From: Desulfobacteraceae bacterium
GTDB lineage: Bacteria; Desulfobacterota; Desulfobacteria; Desulfobacterales; Desulfosarcinaceae
Assembly (NCBI GenBank): GCA_013003715.1
Contig: JABDIN010000054.1
Coordinates: 1 to 52,549 of the forward strand
DNA length: 52,549 bases
Reading direction: 5' to 3'
The translations under genes were made by a program, and so were the position numbers. Each line of letters begins with the position of its first letter. Position 1 is the stretch's first letter. Below the pieces are notes generated by a model that saw only the letters and a program-made list of their open reading frames with translations, was not told where the DNA came from and did not search any database. This document shows, piece after piece, positions 1 to 7,878 of this stretch.

Positions 1-300
1 GACATATGACGCCTGATGATCCCCCGAGCAAACACATGTAGATATATCATGGCATCGGATACTTTAAAATTTTGCTCTGCTTTGATACACGATACGGTTC
101 TAATGTCAAATGACAAAATCCTGTCGTTAGATCATCACTTTATCGTCAAAGCGACGTTTTAAAAAAGGATAGAATACCTTCATTTGAAATTTGAGCTTTG
201 TCATTTGACACTGTCTGCCCGTCATCTGTTTAGATATAAATTACTTGCCAGAAAATCCTGAAACGATTACTATCCGTCATCCTTCCCAAACGAGGCGCTC
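1..300. other. Intergenic region with two inverted GTCA-WW-TGAC sites
   Basis: No gene is visible upstream of the response regulator. The stretch is AT-rich and carries the sequence GTCAAATGACAAA at 105-117 and its exact reverse complement at 197-209. Each copy is itself a small dyad (GTCA-AA-TGAC). The second copy overlaps a TTGACA hexamer at 205-210 that could be a -35 box, but the best -10 candidate (TAGATA, 231-236) has a long 20-base spacer, so the promoter is only tentative. The arrangement looks like a pair of operator sites or the two arms of a large stem. Confidence 0.45.
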
Positions 301-957
301 ATGTCTGAATACAGGATAATACTTGCGGATGACCACGTCATCCTGCGGCACGGTATAAAAAATATAATAGATGGTGTTGACGATCTCAGGGTGGTTGGCG
401 AAGCCGGTGATGGTGCCGAATTATTGAAAATGCTCCACCACATTTCACCGGATTTGATCATCATGGATATTTCCATGCCCAGGATCCGGGGAATAGAAGC
501 CGCCATCGAGATCAAGATGATTTATCCCGAGATAAAGATACTGATGCTTACCATGCATGGCAGTACCCAATACCTCCATCACGCGCTTTCAGCCGGTGTG
601 GACGGGTATCTGCTCAAGGAAGACGCTCCCAGGGAGATCTTTAACGCCATCAAGAATATCCGTACCGGGCGTGTGTTTATTTCGCCCCTTCTGTCGGCCG
701 AACTCACCGACGAAATGGCGCATGCTTACCGCACCGGAAAATACAATGTACTTTTCGAACCCCTTACGGTCAGGGAACGGGAGGTTCTGAAACTCATTGC
801 CGAAGAAAAAAGCAATCAGGAAATTGCCGATCTTTTTTCCATCTCCCTGCGCACAGTTCAGCACCACCGGGCCGCCATCAAGAAGAAGCTTAAAATCCGC
901 AAAACCGCGGGGTTGGTCAAGTATGCGATAAGGAAGGGATATACATCTGCATCATAA
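301..957 (+). CDS. NarL/FixJ-type response regulator (REC + LuxR HTH)
   Basis: A 218-residue two-component response regulator that should act as a DNA-binding transcription factor after phosphorylation. The receiver domain spans about residues 4-120, with the acidic pocket at D10/D11, the likely phospho-acceptor D56 in the motif IIMDISMP, and the conserved lysine in GYLLKED. A LuxR/GerE helix-turn-helix follows at about 153-212 (LTVREREVLKLIAEEKSNQE). The length and order are normal for the NarL family. No histidine kinase lies next to it; the next gene starts 16 bases downstream and encodes an NYN protein, so the partner kinase is unknown. The recognition helix carries RTVQHHR where VKTHR is common, so its target site cannot be guessed. 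Confidence 0.93.
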   Translation: MSEYRIILADDHVILRHGIKNIIDGVDDLRVVGEAGDGAELLKMLHHISPDLIIMDISMPRIRGIEAAIEIKMIYPEIKILMLTMHGSTQYLHHALSAGVDGYLLKEDAPREIFNAIKNIRTGRVFISPLLSAELTDEMAHAYRTGKYNVLFEPLTVREREVLKLIAEEKSNQEIADLFSISLRTVQHHRAAIKKKLKIRKTAGLVKYAIRKGYTSAS

Positions 958-973
958 TAAAGGAAAGGATTAT

Positions 974-1801
974 ATGAGTAAATCACCCGACACGTTAAAT
1001 CTGGCTGTATTTTGTGATTTTGAAAACATCGCCCTTGGCGTTCGGGATTCCCGTTACGCTCAGTTCGACATCAACAAGGTCCTTGAGCGCCTTTTGCTCA
1101 AAGGGAGTATTGTTGTTAAAAAGGCTTATTGTGACTGGGACCGTTACAAAGAGTTCAAGGCAGCCATGCACGAGGCGGCGTTTGAACTCATCGAAATCCC
1201 CCATGTCCGCCAGTCCGGGAAAAATTCCGCAGATATCCGGATGGTGGTGGATGCCCTTGACTTGTGCTATACCAAGTCCCACGTGGACACGTTTGTTATC
1301 GTCAGCGGCGATTCGGACTTTTCCCCCCTGGTCAGCAAGCTGCGTGAAAACAATAAAAATGTGATCGGTGTCGGGGTAAAGAATTCCACGGCCGATCTTT
1401 TGACGGCCAATTGTGATGAATTCATCTATTATGACAATCTGGTCACCGTGAAAAAAAAGGCCAGGAAATCACCCCGCAAACCGTCGGGAAAGGGTGTGAA
1501 ACCGTCCGATGCATCAGCAAAAAAGGACAAGGATGCGGAAACGCTCATCCAGGAGGCTTTGGACCTGGTGATGGAAACCCTGGAAGCCCTGGCTGAAGAA
1601 CGCGGTTCCGAAGACAAGATATGGGGCTCCATGGTTAAGCAGACGTTGAAGCGTCGCCGTCCGGGCTTCAACGAATCCTATTACGGATTTCGATCCTTTA
1701 AACGATTGCTGGACGAGGCCGCCGGCCGCGGTCTTATGGAGCTTGAACCGGATGAAAAGTCAGGCGGTTACATCATCCGCAGTTTCCATTCGGAAGACTG
1801 A
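974..1801 (+). CDS. NYN-domain protein with C-terminal OST-HTH/LOTUS-like domain
   Basis: A 275-residue protein of the LabA/DUF88 type. The N-terminal NYN domain (about 8-155) has the PIN-like acidic residues expected for a metal-dependent RNase: D15 in FCDFEN, D87 and D93, and D113/D115 in VSGDSDF. A basic, low-complexity linker (about 158-185) leads to a C-terminal winged-helix region (about 188-272) that fits OST-HTH/LOTUS, including the typical KIWGSMVKQTLKRR and FKRLLDEAAGRGL segments. In this family the LOTUS part binds RNA and the NYN part cleaves or binds RNA; the substrate here is unknown. SD AAAGGA precedes the ATG. It sits 16 bases after the response regulator and may be co-transcribed with it. 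Confidence 0.88.
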   Translation: MSKSPDTLNLAVFCDFENIALGVRDSRYAQFDINKVLERLLLKGSIVVKKAYCDWDRYKEFKAAMHEAAFELIEIPHVRQSGKNSADIRMVVDALDLCYTKSHVDTFVIVSGDSDFSPLVSKLRENNKNVIGVGVKNSTADLLTANCDEFIYYDNLVTVKKKARKSPRKPSGKGVKPSDASAKKDKDAETLIQEALDLVMETLEALAEERGSEDKIWGSMVKQTLKRRRPGFNESYYGFRSFKRLLDEAAGRGLMELEPDEKSGGYIIRSFHSED

Positions 1802-1856
1802 AAATGTGCTTAGGTTCGTGAGCCCTTAGCCGATAAATGAAGAAAAAGGAGAGCGA

Positions 1857-2717
1857 ATGCGTGCATTCATCATCATAACATCCGTGATCACATTGTTGTT
1901 GCCGATTGTTTCACCGGGAACGATTTTCGCCGGCGTTGAATGGGAAGTGAGCCGAACCTTATCCCTTACGGAAAAGCCCATCGATCTGAAAACCTCAACC
2001 AATGGTCAATGGATATTTGTATTGACCGCCGCCGGCGATATTCTGGTGTATGACAAAGAGAATCGACTCAATGGAAAGATCCATGTCGGGAAGAATATCG
2101 ATCAGATGGCGGTCGGTCCTGAAGAAGAGACTCTGTATCTGAGGAATACAAAAGAGAAGACTGTCCAAACCTTGTCATTGACCTATATCCGCGATATCGA
2201 TATCACCGGTTCGCCGTTTAAAGGCACTGAAAATGCTCCGGTGGTGATTGTTGATTTTTCGGATTTTCAATGTCCGTACTGCGCAAAACTGACCACTGTT
2301 TTTGATCAGTTACTTTCGCTTTATCCGGAGAAAATTAAAATCGTGTTCAAGAATTATCCCTTGCGCAGTCACCGGTTCGCCTATAAAGCGGCAACCCTTG
2401 CTATGGCCGCCCACACCAAAGATATGTTCTGGCCGGTGCATGACCGCATGATGGAGAATTACAATCGGATCAACGATGAGGTAATCAGCGATATCCGAAA
2501 GGAATTCGGTTTAGATACACCTGAAATCGATCAACTGATGAATTCAAACCAAATACAGATGCAAGTCCGCAAAGACGCCATTGACGGTCAAAATGCCGGT
2601 GTTCGGGGAACGCCCACCATATTTATAAACGGCAGGCGTCTGGATGACCGGCGCCTGGAAGCCTTCAAGGCGATTATTGACCGGACATTGGCCGAACTTG
2701 CGGCTTCGGTGGAATGA
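1857..2717 (+). CDS. Exported DsbA-like thioredoxin-fold protein
   Basis: A 286-residue protein with an N-terminal signal peptide (about 1-25, hydrophobic core LLLPIVSPG). A DsbA/Thioredoxin_4 domain (about 115-280) has the redox motif CPYC (C139/C142) in SDFQCPYCAKL and the cis-proline segment GTPTIFINGR. This family forms or isomerises disulfides in the periplasm. Residues about 27-110 precede the thioredoxin domain and resemble beta-propeller blades (TNGQWIFVLTAAGDILVYD and similar), a less common addition that may be a docking module. A good SD (AAGGAGAGCG) precedes the ATG at 1857. The gene converges on the minus-strand lipoprotein gene. Confidence 0.87.
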   Translation: MRAFIIITSVITLLLPIVSPGTIFAGVEWEVSRTLSLTEKPIDLKTSTNGQWIFVLTAAGDILVYDKENRLNGKIHVGKNIDQMAVGPEEETLYLRNTKEKTVQTLSLTYIRDIDITGSPFKGTENAPVVIVDFSDFQCPYCAKLTTVFDQLLSLYPEKIKIVFKNYPLRSHRFAYKAATLAMAAHTKDMFWPVHDRMMENYNRINDEVISDIRKEFGLDTPEIDQLMNSNQIQMQVRKDAIDGQNAGVRGTPTIFINGRRLDDRRLEAFKAIIDRTLAELAASVE

Positions 2718-2824
2718 TTACCTCCCCATCGACATCAACGAAGTCATTGAAACATCGGCATTGATAAAAGTCCTGATGACAAAATGGACGGCCGGTGTCG
2801 TATAAATATGTCAATAACTGACGG

Positions 2825-3109
2825 TCAATGTGAGCGTACCGGTCCGATGATCTCATACGCCACCGGGTAACCTGATAGCATATCGTCTATTGCCGTCCGG
2901 GTACTTTGATTTGATTTCTCCAATCCGATAATTATCACCGGCTTGTCTGCCGAATTTAGACCGATTCCCACTGAAACCACATCCGGCAATGATAGAATCT
3001 TGACTTCGTGTTGTTTTTTTATTTGTTTGATATCTGTATCCATCACATTTTTATCACACGCAAACAGGGTTGATAATACGAAAATTATCACTATTGTCCG
3101 TCGCTTCAC
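2825..3109 (-). CDS. Small lipoprotein resembling the protease's N-terminal domain
   Basis: A 94-residue protein starting with GTG; the start overlaps the stop of the upstream protease gene (GTGA), so the two are translationally coupled. Residues 1-18 form a lipoprotein signal with the lipobox LFAC (C18). After lipidation only about 75 residues remain. They include PDVVSVGIGLNSADKPVIII, which resembles IVATGIGYKV and LSIVCSV in the N-terminal domain of the protease, and end with YPVAYEIIGPV, similar to LPTDVVQTG there. I infer that it is a stand-alone copy of that domain, possibly an inhibitor, chaperone or propeptide-like partner. I know no named family for it. Confidence 0.75.
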   Translation of the reverse strand: MKRRTIVIIFVLSTLFACDKNVMDTDIKQIKKQHEVKILSLPDVVSVGIGLNSADKPVIIIGLEKSNQSTRTAIDDMLSGYPVAYEIIGPVRSH

Positions 3110-4104
3110 AGCGAAACACCCAGGGTGGAAAATACATTCTGAATGCGATTGACGATTGTACTCTGATCGCTTCCGGCAAACAGGAGGCCCACCAGCCTGT
3201 TCTGGTCGTCAAGTACGGCGGAGCCGCTATCACCGCCCTGGCTCATGGCGCCGGCCATCAGTTGGTCCCTGAATGTGGCTATTTTCCCTGCGCCATATTG
3301 GACGTTTACGGTGACATCGACCTGCAGGATTTCTCCGGTGGTGAATCCTGTGGTTCGGCCGCTTTTTTTGATCGCCATACCCAATTCGGCCTCAGCGGAA
3401 CCATTGACTGCGCCGATGTTGAGAATCTCGTTTTTCACATCATCGGGGTTCAGCGGGCGTGCAATGGCTGCGTCCACGAGGTTCTCCTCCGCCATGGTAG
3501 TGACGGCATGTAAACGTGTGTTGCTGCCGAAAATATCGGCTATGCCGTTTAAAATACCGGCAATTCCATTTGCCGTCGGGCATTCACTTGGTATACCGGT
3601 GAAATTAATGGTCACAAATTCAGTGAGTTCTGCGATTTTATCCGCCGGATTGCTGCCATTGTCATGGGGACCGGGTTGAAGGATGGCATCTCCGATAGTG
3701 GCGTCATTGCTATTGGCCAACACATGGTTGTTGGAAAGTATGTGCAACACTCCGTTTTTCTTTACTAAACAACCTAAGGTGCCGGCGGTGATCTCAAAGT
3801 GGCCGATGCTGACCCCGCCGGGGGCAGGCCGGTGTCTATCCGTGGGCAATTGCAGCGCACGTATCCTGCCGGTTTGAACCACATCCGTTGGTAACCCGTC
3901 AATACTCTTTGGCACCATGTCCGTTCCGGATATGCCAGACGGTGCCAATTTTTCCGTCACCGAGCAAACAATGCTGAGATCTTCGGTTTTCTGACCGCCG
4001 CTCACTTTGTATCCGATACCGGTGGCCACAATATTCTTCTTTTCCAACAATGAATGTCTGGAACGACCGAGGACATTTTTAATTTCATGTAATTCAGTTG
4101 CCAT
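3106..4104 (-). CDS. Trypsin-like serine protease (chymotrypsin fold, cytoplasmic or leaderless)
   Basis: A 332-residue S1-type peptidase with a visible catalytic triad: H127 in LSNNHVLAN, D211 in ENLVDAAIARP, and S293 in QGGDSGSAV. Residues 1-80 form an extra N-terminal domain (IVATGIGYKV, then LSIVCSV, then LPTDVV) seen in a group of bacterial trypsin-like proteins. The ATG at 4104 was chosen because TAAGGGGG lies 6 bases upstream. The frame stays open for 38 more codons and would add a hydrophobic stretch (VFSIFQFYYLVY), but that start has no clear SD. With the chosen start there is no signal peptide, which is odd beside a lipoprotein gene. The downstream lipoprotein overlaps its stop codon. 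Confidence 0.85.
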   Translation of the reverse strand: MATELHEIKNVLGRSRHSLLEKKNIVATGIGYKVSGGQKTEDLSIVCSVTEKLAPSGISGTDMVPKSIDGLPTDVVQTGRIRALQLPTDRHRPAPGGVSIGHFEITAGTLGCLVKKNGVLHILSNNHVLANSNDATIGDAILQPGPHDNGSNPADKIAELTEFVTINFTGIPSECPTANGIAGILNGIADIFGSNTRLHAVTTMAEENLVDAAIARPLNPDDVKNEILNIGAVNGSAEAELGMAIKKSGRTTGFTTGEILQVDVTVNVQYGAGKIATFRDQLMAGAMSQGGDSGSAVLDDQNRLVGLLFAGSDQSTIVNRIQNVFSTLGVSL

Positions 4105-4667
4105 CTTATCCCCCTTAATTTTGTCTATTTTGTAACGATCTGAATATACAAGGTAATAAAATTGAAAAATGGAGAAAACGATATTAACAACTTGGTATAA
4201 ATTCGCCCTGAACTGCAACTATGAACATTCTGGGGCCGCTTGAGTTAAATGAGTGGAAATCGACAATCTGGAGATGCAGTGAAGTGTGCTTTGACTTTTT
4301 ACCTGAGACTAAATGTATCCCATGAAAAGGGGGTTGTCAATCTGTAATATTATAAATCTCACTACGATGAAATTGAGTTCTTCTCTTCTAAGAAACGGAG
4401 GAGTATTTCGAAATCTATAGTAGTACAGGGATATGACGAACCTCATACGGATCGCTTCAACTTTTCTTTATCATTAGGCGTGATTGTAATGCCTGTTTAA
4501 TCTGACGCGGATAGGCACAAATGCCTATGTCGTATTGGGCACTTGTGTATAGTACAAGTTGGCTATTTGTACGGATTTACAAATAATTGCGGCTATGGAA
4601 TCTTTTAGCGGCTACGATGTGGTATCAGTTTAAAATTTATATGATGAAGGTTTATATAGTTATTTAA
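4105..4667. other. Divergent intergenic region with three short inverted repeats
   Basis: There is no convincing gene in these 563 bases between the divergent protease and amidohydrolase genes. It must hold promoters for both. The part next to the amidohydrolase has three dyads in a row: ATAGGCA-caaa-TGCCTAT (4511-4528), ACTTGT-N7-ACAAGT (4541-4559) and TATTTGTA-cggatt-TACAAATA (4564-4585). They look like operator sites or RNA hairpins of a 5' leader. I could not fix -35/-10 boxes with confidence. Confidence 0.5.
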
Positions 4668-5858
4668 ATGACCGTTTTAATAGAAAAGCATCCCATTAGG
4701 GATTGGCTCATCAAGGTACGGCGGGACTTGCACAAGCATCCGGAATTAGGACATGAAGAGACGCGTACCACCGGGAAGGTGAAAGCGATATTGATGGAAC
4801 TCGGTATTGAAATACGAGAGATGAATGGACTTGAGACCGGTGCTGTGGGACTTCTGGGCAGTGGTAATGGGCCGGTGATCGGGCTTCGGGCCGATATGGA
4901 TGCACTACCCATCACCCAACTCAACGATGTCCCTTACAAATCCACAGTACCCGGGGTGATGCACGCGTGTGGACATGACTGCCATACAGCGATCATGCTG
5001 GGGGTGGCCAAATCGCTGGTGGAAACCGGACTCGCCAAAAAACTCAAAGGCCGGGTCAAGTTTATCTTCCAACCGGCGGAAGAAAAAATGACCGGCGCCA
5101 GGGCAATGATCGATGCCGGTGTTCTCGAAAAACCATCCATGGACCGCATTATTGCCGGGCATATGTTCATTGATTTACCGGTGGGGCAGGTCGGGTTTTT
5201 TAAAAGGGTAAGTCATGCAAGTGCAGATACGTTTCATCTGACCATCCATGGAAAAAGCATCCACGGCGCCCGACCGCATATGGGAATCGACCCGATCATT
5301 GCCGGCAGTCAGTTTTTAAATTCAATTCAGACGATTATCAGCCGAAACACCGACCCTGCGGACCAGGCTGTTATTTCCGTGGGGTCGTTCAATGCGGGTA
5401 CTGCTCCCAATATCATTCCGGATTCGGCCACCCTGTCCGGCACCGTACGGACATTTGATGAAAATGTCCGCAAACGGATTGTTGAACGCTTATCGGATAT
5501 CACGCTGGGTCTGGAAAAGAGTATGGGCGTGAAGGTTGACTTCCGCTACATCGACGGTGTACCTGTAGCCCCGGTGGATGACATCGTAACAACCGATGTG
5601 AAAAGGGCCGCGGAATCCGTATTGGGGGCGGATAATGTGCACTATCTGGATACAAAAATGGGCGCGGAGGATTTCTCTTTTTTCAGTAGAACAATACCGG
5701 CTACTTTTATGCGTGTCGGCTGCGGTAATCCTGATAAGGGAATCGTTCACCTCCCCCATTCGTCCAGGTTCGATGTCGATGAGGATGCACTCGTCGTTGG
5801 TGTAGACGTTTTAGTAGAAACGGTCAAGCGGTTTCTTGTGGATGGAACATCCGGCTGA
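4668..5858 (+). CDS. M20 family amidohydrolase (HipO/IAA-amino acid hydrolase type)
   Basis: A 396-residue metallopeptidase-family hydrolase that cleaves N-acyl amino acids or similar amides in the cytoplasm. The metal site is visible: HACGHDCH with C101 and H103, the general-base region FQPAEEKMTGA, the ligand in IIAGHMF, and the late MGAEDFSFF motif that supplies the last histidine/glutamate region. The lid (dimerisation) domain lies at about 185-300, including GKSIHGARPHMGIDP. The length is normal for the family and there is no signal peptide. The start lacks a strong SD, so the N-terminus is less certain than the rest. The two UxaA-type subunit genes follow 50 bases later on the same strand and are probably co-transcribed. 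The natural substrate cannot be read from the sequence. Confidence 0.9.
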   Translation: MTVLIEKHPIRDWLIKVRRDLHKHPELGHEETRTTGKVKAILMELGIEIREMNGLETGAVGLLGSGNGPVIGLRADMDALPITQLNDVPYKSTVPGVMHACGHDCHTAIMLGVAKSLVETGLAKKLKGRVKFIFQPAEEKMTGARAMIDAGVLEKPSMDRIIAGHMFIDLPVGQVGFFKRVSHASADTFHLTIHGKSIHGARPHMGIDPIIAGSQFLNSIQTIISRNTDPADQAVISVGSFNAGTAPNIIPDSATLSGTVRTFDENVRKRIVERLSDITLGLEKSMGVKVDFRYIDGVPVAPVDDIVTTDVKRAAESVLGADNVHYLDTKMGAEDFSFFSRTIPATFMRVGCGNPDKGIVHLPHSSRFDVDEDALVVGVDVLVETVKRFLVDGTSG

Positions 5859-5908
5859 TGGGCATCGCCAAACGGAGTTAAATACGATCTTTTAATGGAG
5901 AATGACTT

Positions 5909-6193
5909 ATGACAAAACATCGACGATACATCATCATTGATGAGAGAGACAACGTGGCAACCACCATTGAGGATATTGACGATAATGAGATCGTGACTAC
6001 AGATCGTGGAGATATCAGGATCGTCCAGCATATCCCTTTTGGTCATAAATTTGCACTCGAAGACATGGAAGCGGGGGACTACGTCATCAAATACGGCGAG
6101 CGTATCGGAAGGGTTACCGCCACCCTGACAAAAGGCAGTCATGTGCATGTGCACAATGTGGAGGATATCGTGGATGAGGTCAGAAAAAATTAA
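5909..6193 (+). CDS. UxaA-type dehydratase/lyase, small (SAF-domain) subunit
   Basis: A 94-residue protein that is a single SAF domain, as found at the N-terminus of altronate dehydratase UxaA and in stand-alone form as the alpha subunit of sulfolactate sulfo-lyase (SuyA). Diagnostic segments are IPFGHKFALEDMEAGDYVIKYG and GRVTATLTKGSHVHVHNVE; the His-rich HVHVHN end is typical. GGAG lies 8 bases before the ATG. The large subunit starts 55 bases downstream. Which hydroxy-acid or sulfonate is used cannot be decided by eye: UxaA, GarD and SuyAB all share this architecture. Confidence 0.86.
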   Translation: MTKHRRYIIIDERDNVATTIEDIDDNEIVTTDRGDIRIVQHIPFGHKFALEDMEAGDYVIKYGERIGRVTATLTKGSHVHVHNVEDIVDEVRKN

Positions 6194-6248
6194 ATCACAA
6201 CCACGAATGTACACAACTGAGAATATTTGATTCCGTTTGGAGAGAACT

Positions 6249-7397
6249 ATGAAATTCATGGGGTATAGAAGAAATGATGGTCGCGTCGGAGTACGAAACT
6301 ACGTACTGGTAGTATCCACCGTGTTTTGCGGTTCTTCTGTCGCTCAGAAAATAGCTGCGTTGACGGATACCGCATTGGTAACTCACCAGGGGGGGTGTGG
6401 GCAACTTGGTCCGGATAAGGAGCACACATTGGAGATATTGACCGGGGTCGTGACGCATCCGAATGTGGGTGGTGTTTTAGTGGTGGGCCTTGGTTGCGAG
6501 CAAGTGGATGCGAAAGAGTTGATGGCCGCCGCCGATGGCAAACCGGCACGGTATTTGAGCATACATGATGTAGGCGGGAACCAAAATGCCGAAAAATCCG
6601 GCGTTCAACTGGTAAACGAGCTGAAACTGGAGGTAGAAAAAGCGAAAAGAGTTCCTGTGGGGATCGATGAACTGATCATCGCCACCCAATGCGGGTCTTC
6701 TGACACCGGCAGCGGTCTGGCGTCCAATCCGGTAGTGGGTGAACTGGCCGATTTGATGGTGGGCGCCGGTGGAACGGTTATACTGGGAGAAACCGGATCG
6801 CTGTATGGTGCCGCCGGTTTGATGGCCCGCCGTGCAGTTACACCGGAGCTGGGGCAACGGATTATCGAGATCACGAATGTCCGGGAGCGTCACTATAAAA
6901 GGATGGGAAAGAGCATCAAGGAAGCCAATCCCACACCGGGTAATATTGAAGGCGGATTGACTACCCTCGTCGAAAAGTCGCTTGGAGGCGTTCGAAAAGG
7001 CGGCACCACACCGATTCAGGGGTTGTTGAAACCCGGAGAGAAAATTATGGGTAAAGGCCTCTGGGTGATGGACACCAGTCTCGGGCTGGGTGCCTGTGCG
7101 TCCGCCGACATGCTGGCCGGTGGTGCCCAGATCATGGCATATACCACGGGCAAGGGGAATCCCGTGGGATCTCCCATCGCACCGGTGATCAAGATCACGG
7201 CTACACGTGAGACGGTCACCACATTGGATGATATCATCGATTTCGATGCGAGTCCGGTTCTGTTGGGCAACGAAACGCTTAAGGATTGCGGCCGCAGGTT
7301 GCTCGAAGAGGTCAGAAGGGTTGCGGATGGAGATATTACGAAATCGGAGAAGTTCGGCAGCAATATTTTTGCCATCGGCAGCATTGCTGTTGGATAA
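6249..7397 (+). CDS. UxaA-type dehydratase/lyase, large subunit
   Basis: A 382-residue protein of the UxaA C-terminal family, the catalytic, iron-dependent part of altronate/galactarate dehydratases and of sulfolactate sulfo-lyase (SuyB). It opens with the family signature GYRRNDGRVGVRNYVLV, and has conserved cysteines in HQGGCGQLGPD, VVGLGCEQ, ATQCGSSD and LGLGACAS. ILGETGSLYGAAGL and GNPVGSPIAPVIKI are also typical. I chose the ATG at 6249 because GGAGAG sits just upstream; an in-frame TTG at 6237 is less likely. It follows the SAF subunit gene, so the enzyme is split into two chains. The neighbouring M20 amidohydrolase suggests a catabolic pathway that first releases an acid from an amide. 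Confidence 0.88.
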   Translation: MKFMGYRRNDGRVGVRNYVLVVSTVFCGSSVAQKIAALTDTALVTHQGGCGQLGPDKEHTLEILTGVVTHPNVGGVLVVGLGCEQVDAKELMAAADGKPARYLSIHDVGGNQNAEKSGVQLVNELKLEVEKAKRVPVGIDELIIATQCGSSDTGSGLASNPVVGELADLMVGAGGTVILGETGSLYGAAGLMARRAVTPELGQRIIEITNVRERHYKRMGKSIKEANPTPGNIEGGLTTLVEKSLGGVRKGGTTPIQGLLKPGEKIMGKGLWVMDTSLGLGACASADMLAGGAQIMAYTTGKGNPVGSPIAPVIKITATRETVTTLDDIIDFDASPVLLGNETLKDCGRRLLEEVRRVADGDITKSEKFGSNIFAIGSIAVG

Positions 7398-7672
7398 TCA
7401 ACACCTGTTTGGATTAAAGATTCCTCTCAGCAAGCTGCGGGGAATCTTCGACCACAAATAGTTACAAATCTCGAAAAACCCGCCAAACTACTTCCGTTAT
7501 ACTTCCCGATGATCTTCATTTCAGCTGTAACCTTTTATAGAACAAAGTGAAGTTTTATATACAGTTTGGCGCTGAATAAATGCCGAAAGGGTGATGACGT
7601 GATTCTCAGATCAGTCAATATTTCATTGGTTTAAGTGCAAACAACACTATATATAGCGTTTTTTATAATAAT

Positions 7673-7687
7673 TGGCACTATAGTTGC
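7673..7687 (+). promoter_or_regulatory. Sigma-54-type (-24/-12) promoter
   Basis: TGGCAC followed by TATAG and TTGC gives GG-N10-GC, the exact spacing required for RpoN promoters (consensus TGGCACG-N4-TTGC). A transcription start about 12 bases past the GC would fall near 7699, about 25 bases before the riboswitch and 180 bases before the gene. An enhancer-binding activator would be required; none is encoded in this window. Confidence 0.65.
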
Positions 7688-7725
7688 GATAACAAGCGCC
7701 GATACTATATCATAATAAATTGCTC

Positions 7726-7825
7726 GATAAAGGTAAACTACACCGAAAGGGTAGGACACAAAGCCACTGGCCTAATTCTTCTGGAAGTAAAAAGAGATGG
7801 CAGCAGGGCTACCGAAGGCAAACGG
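7726..7825 (+). ncRNA. GEMM-I cyclic dinucleotide riboswitch
   Basis: The core matches the GEMM-I (c-di-GMP-I) aptamer block by block: AAGGTAAAC, a stem CTACACC/GGGTAG capped by the GAAA tetraloop (about 7744-7747), then GACACAAAGCCAC (GACGCAAAGCC in the V. cholerae Vc2 aptamer), the tetraloop-receptor strand TGGCCTAA, and the 3' block GGCAGCAGGGCTACCGAAGG. This family senses c-di-GMP; a subset in Geobacter-like bacteria senses 3',3'-cGAMP. The ligand-selecting position is in the AAGGTAAAC block, but I cannot number it safely, so the ligand is left open. It sits between a sigma-54 promoter and a secreted surface-type protein gene, a usual target for this switch. Confidence 0.88.
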
Positions 7826-7878
7826 TTGCTACTTTCGTGGATGCACCGCTTGTCCATTAAAACACGGAGGATAGCAAC

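Larger units (their letters stand above)
7398..7878. other. Leader region of the first Golvesin-domain gene
   Basis: A 481-base intergenic stretch. Its first 270 bases are AT-rich and show no gene. The second part holds a sigma-54-type promoter (7673-7687), a GEMM-I riboswitch (about 7726-7825) and the ribosome binding site GGAGG at 7866-7870 before the ATG at 7879. No clear terminator follows the aptamer, so control at translation or by Rho is as likely as attenuation. Confidence 0.7.

Noticed and set aside
4105-4218. 38-codon N-terminal extension of the trypsin-like protease with a hydrophobic stretch
   Set aside because: A strong SD (TAAGGGGG) supports the ATG at 4104, and the extension is AT-rich and unlike coding sequence. 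It is kept only as a remark because it would solve the missing signal peptide.
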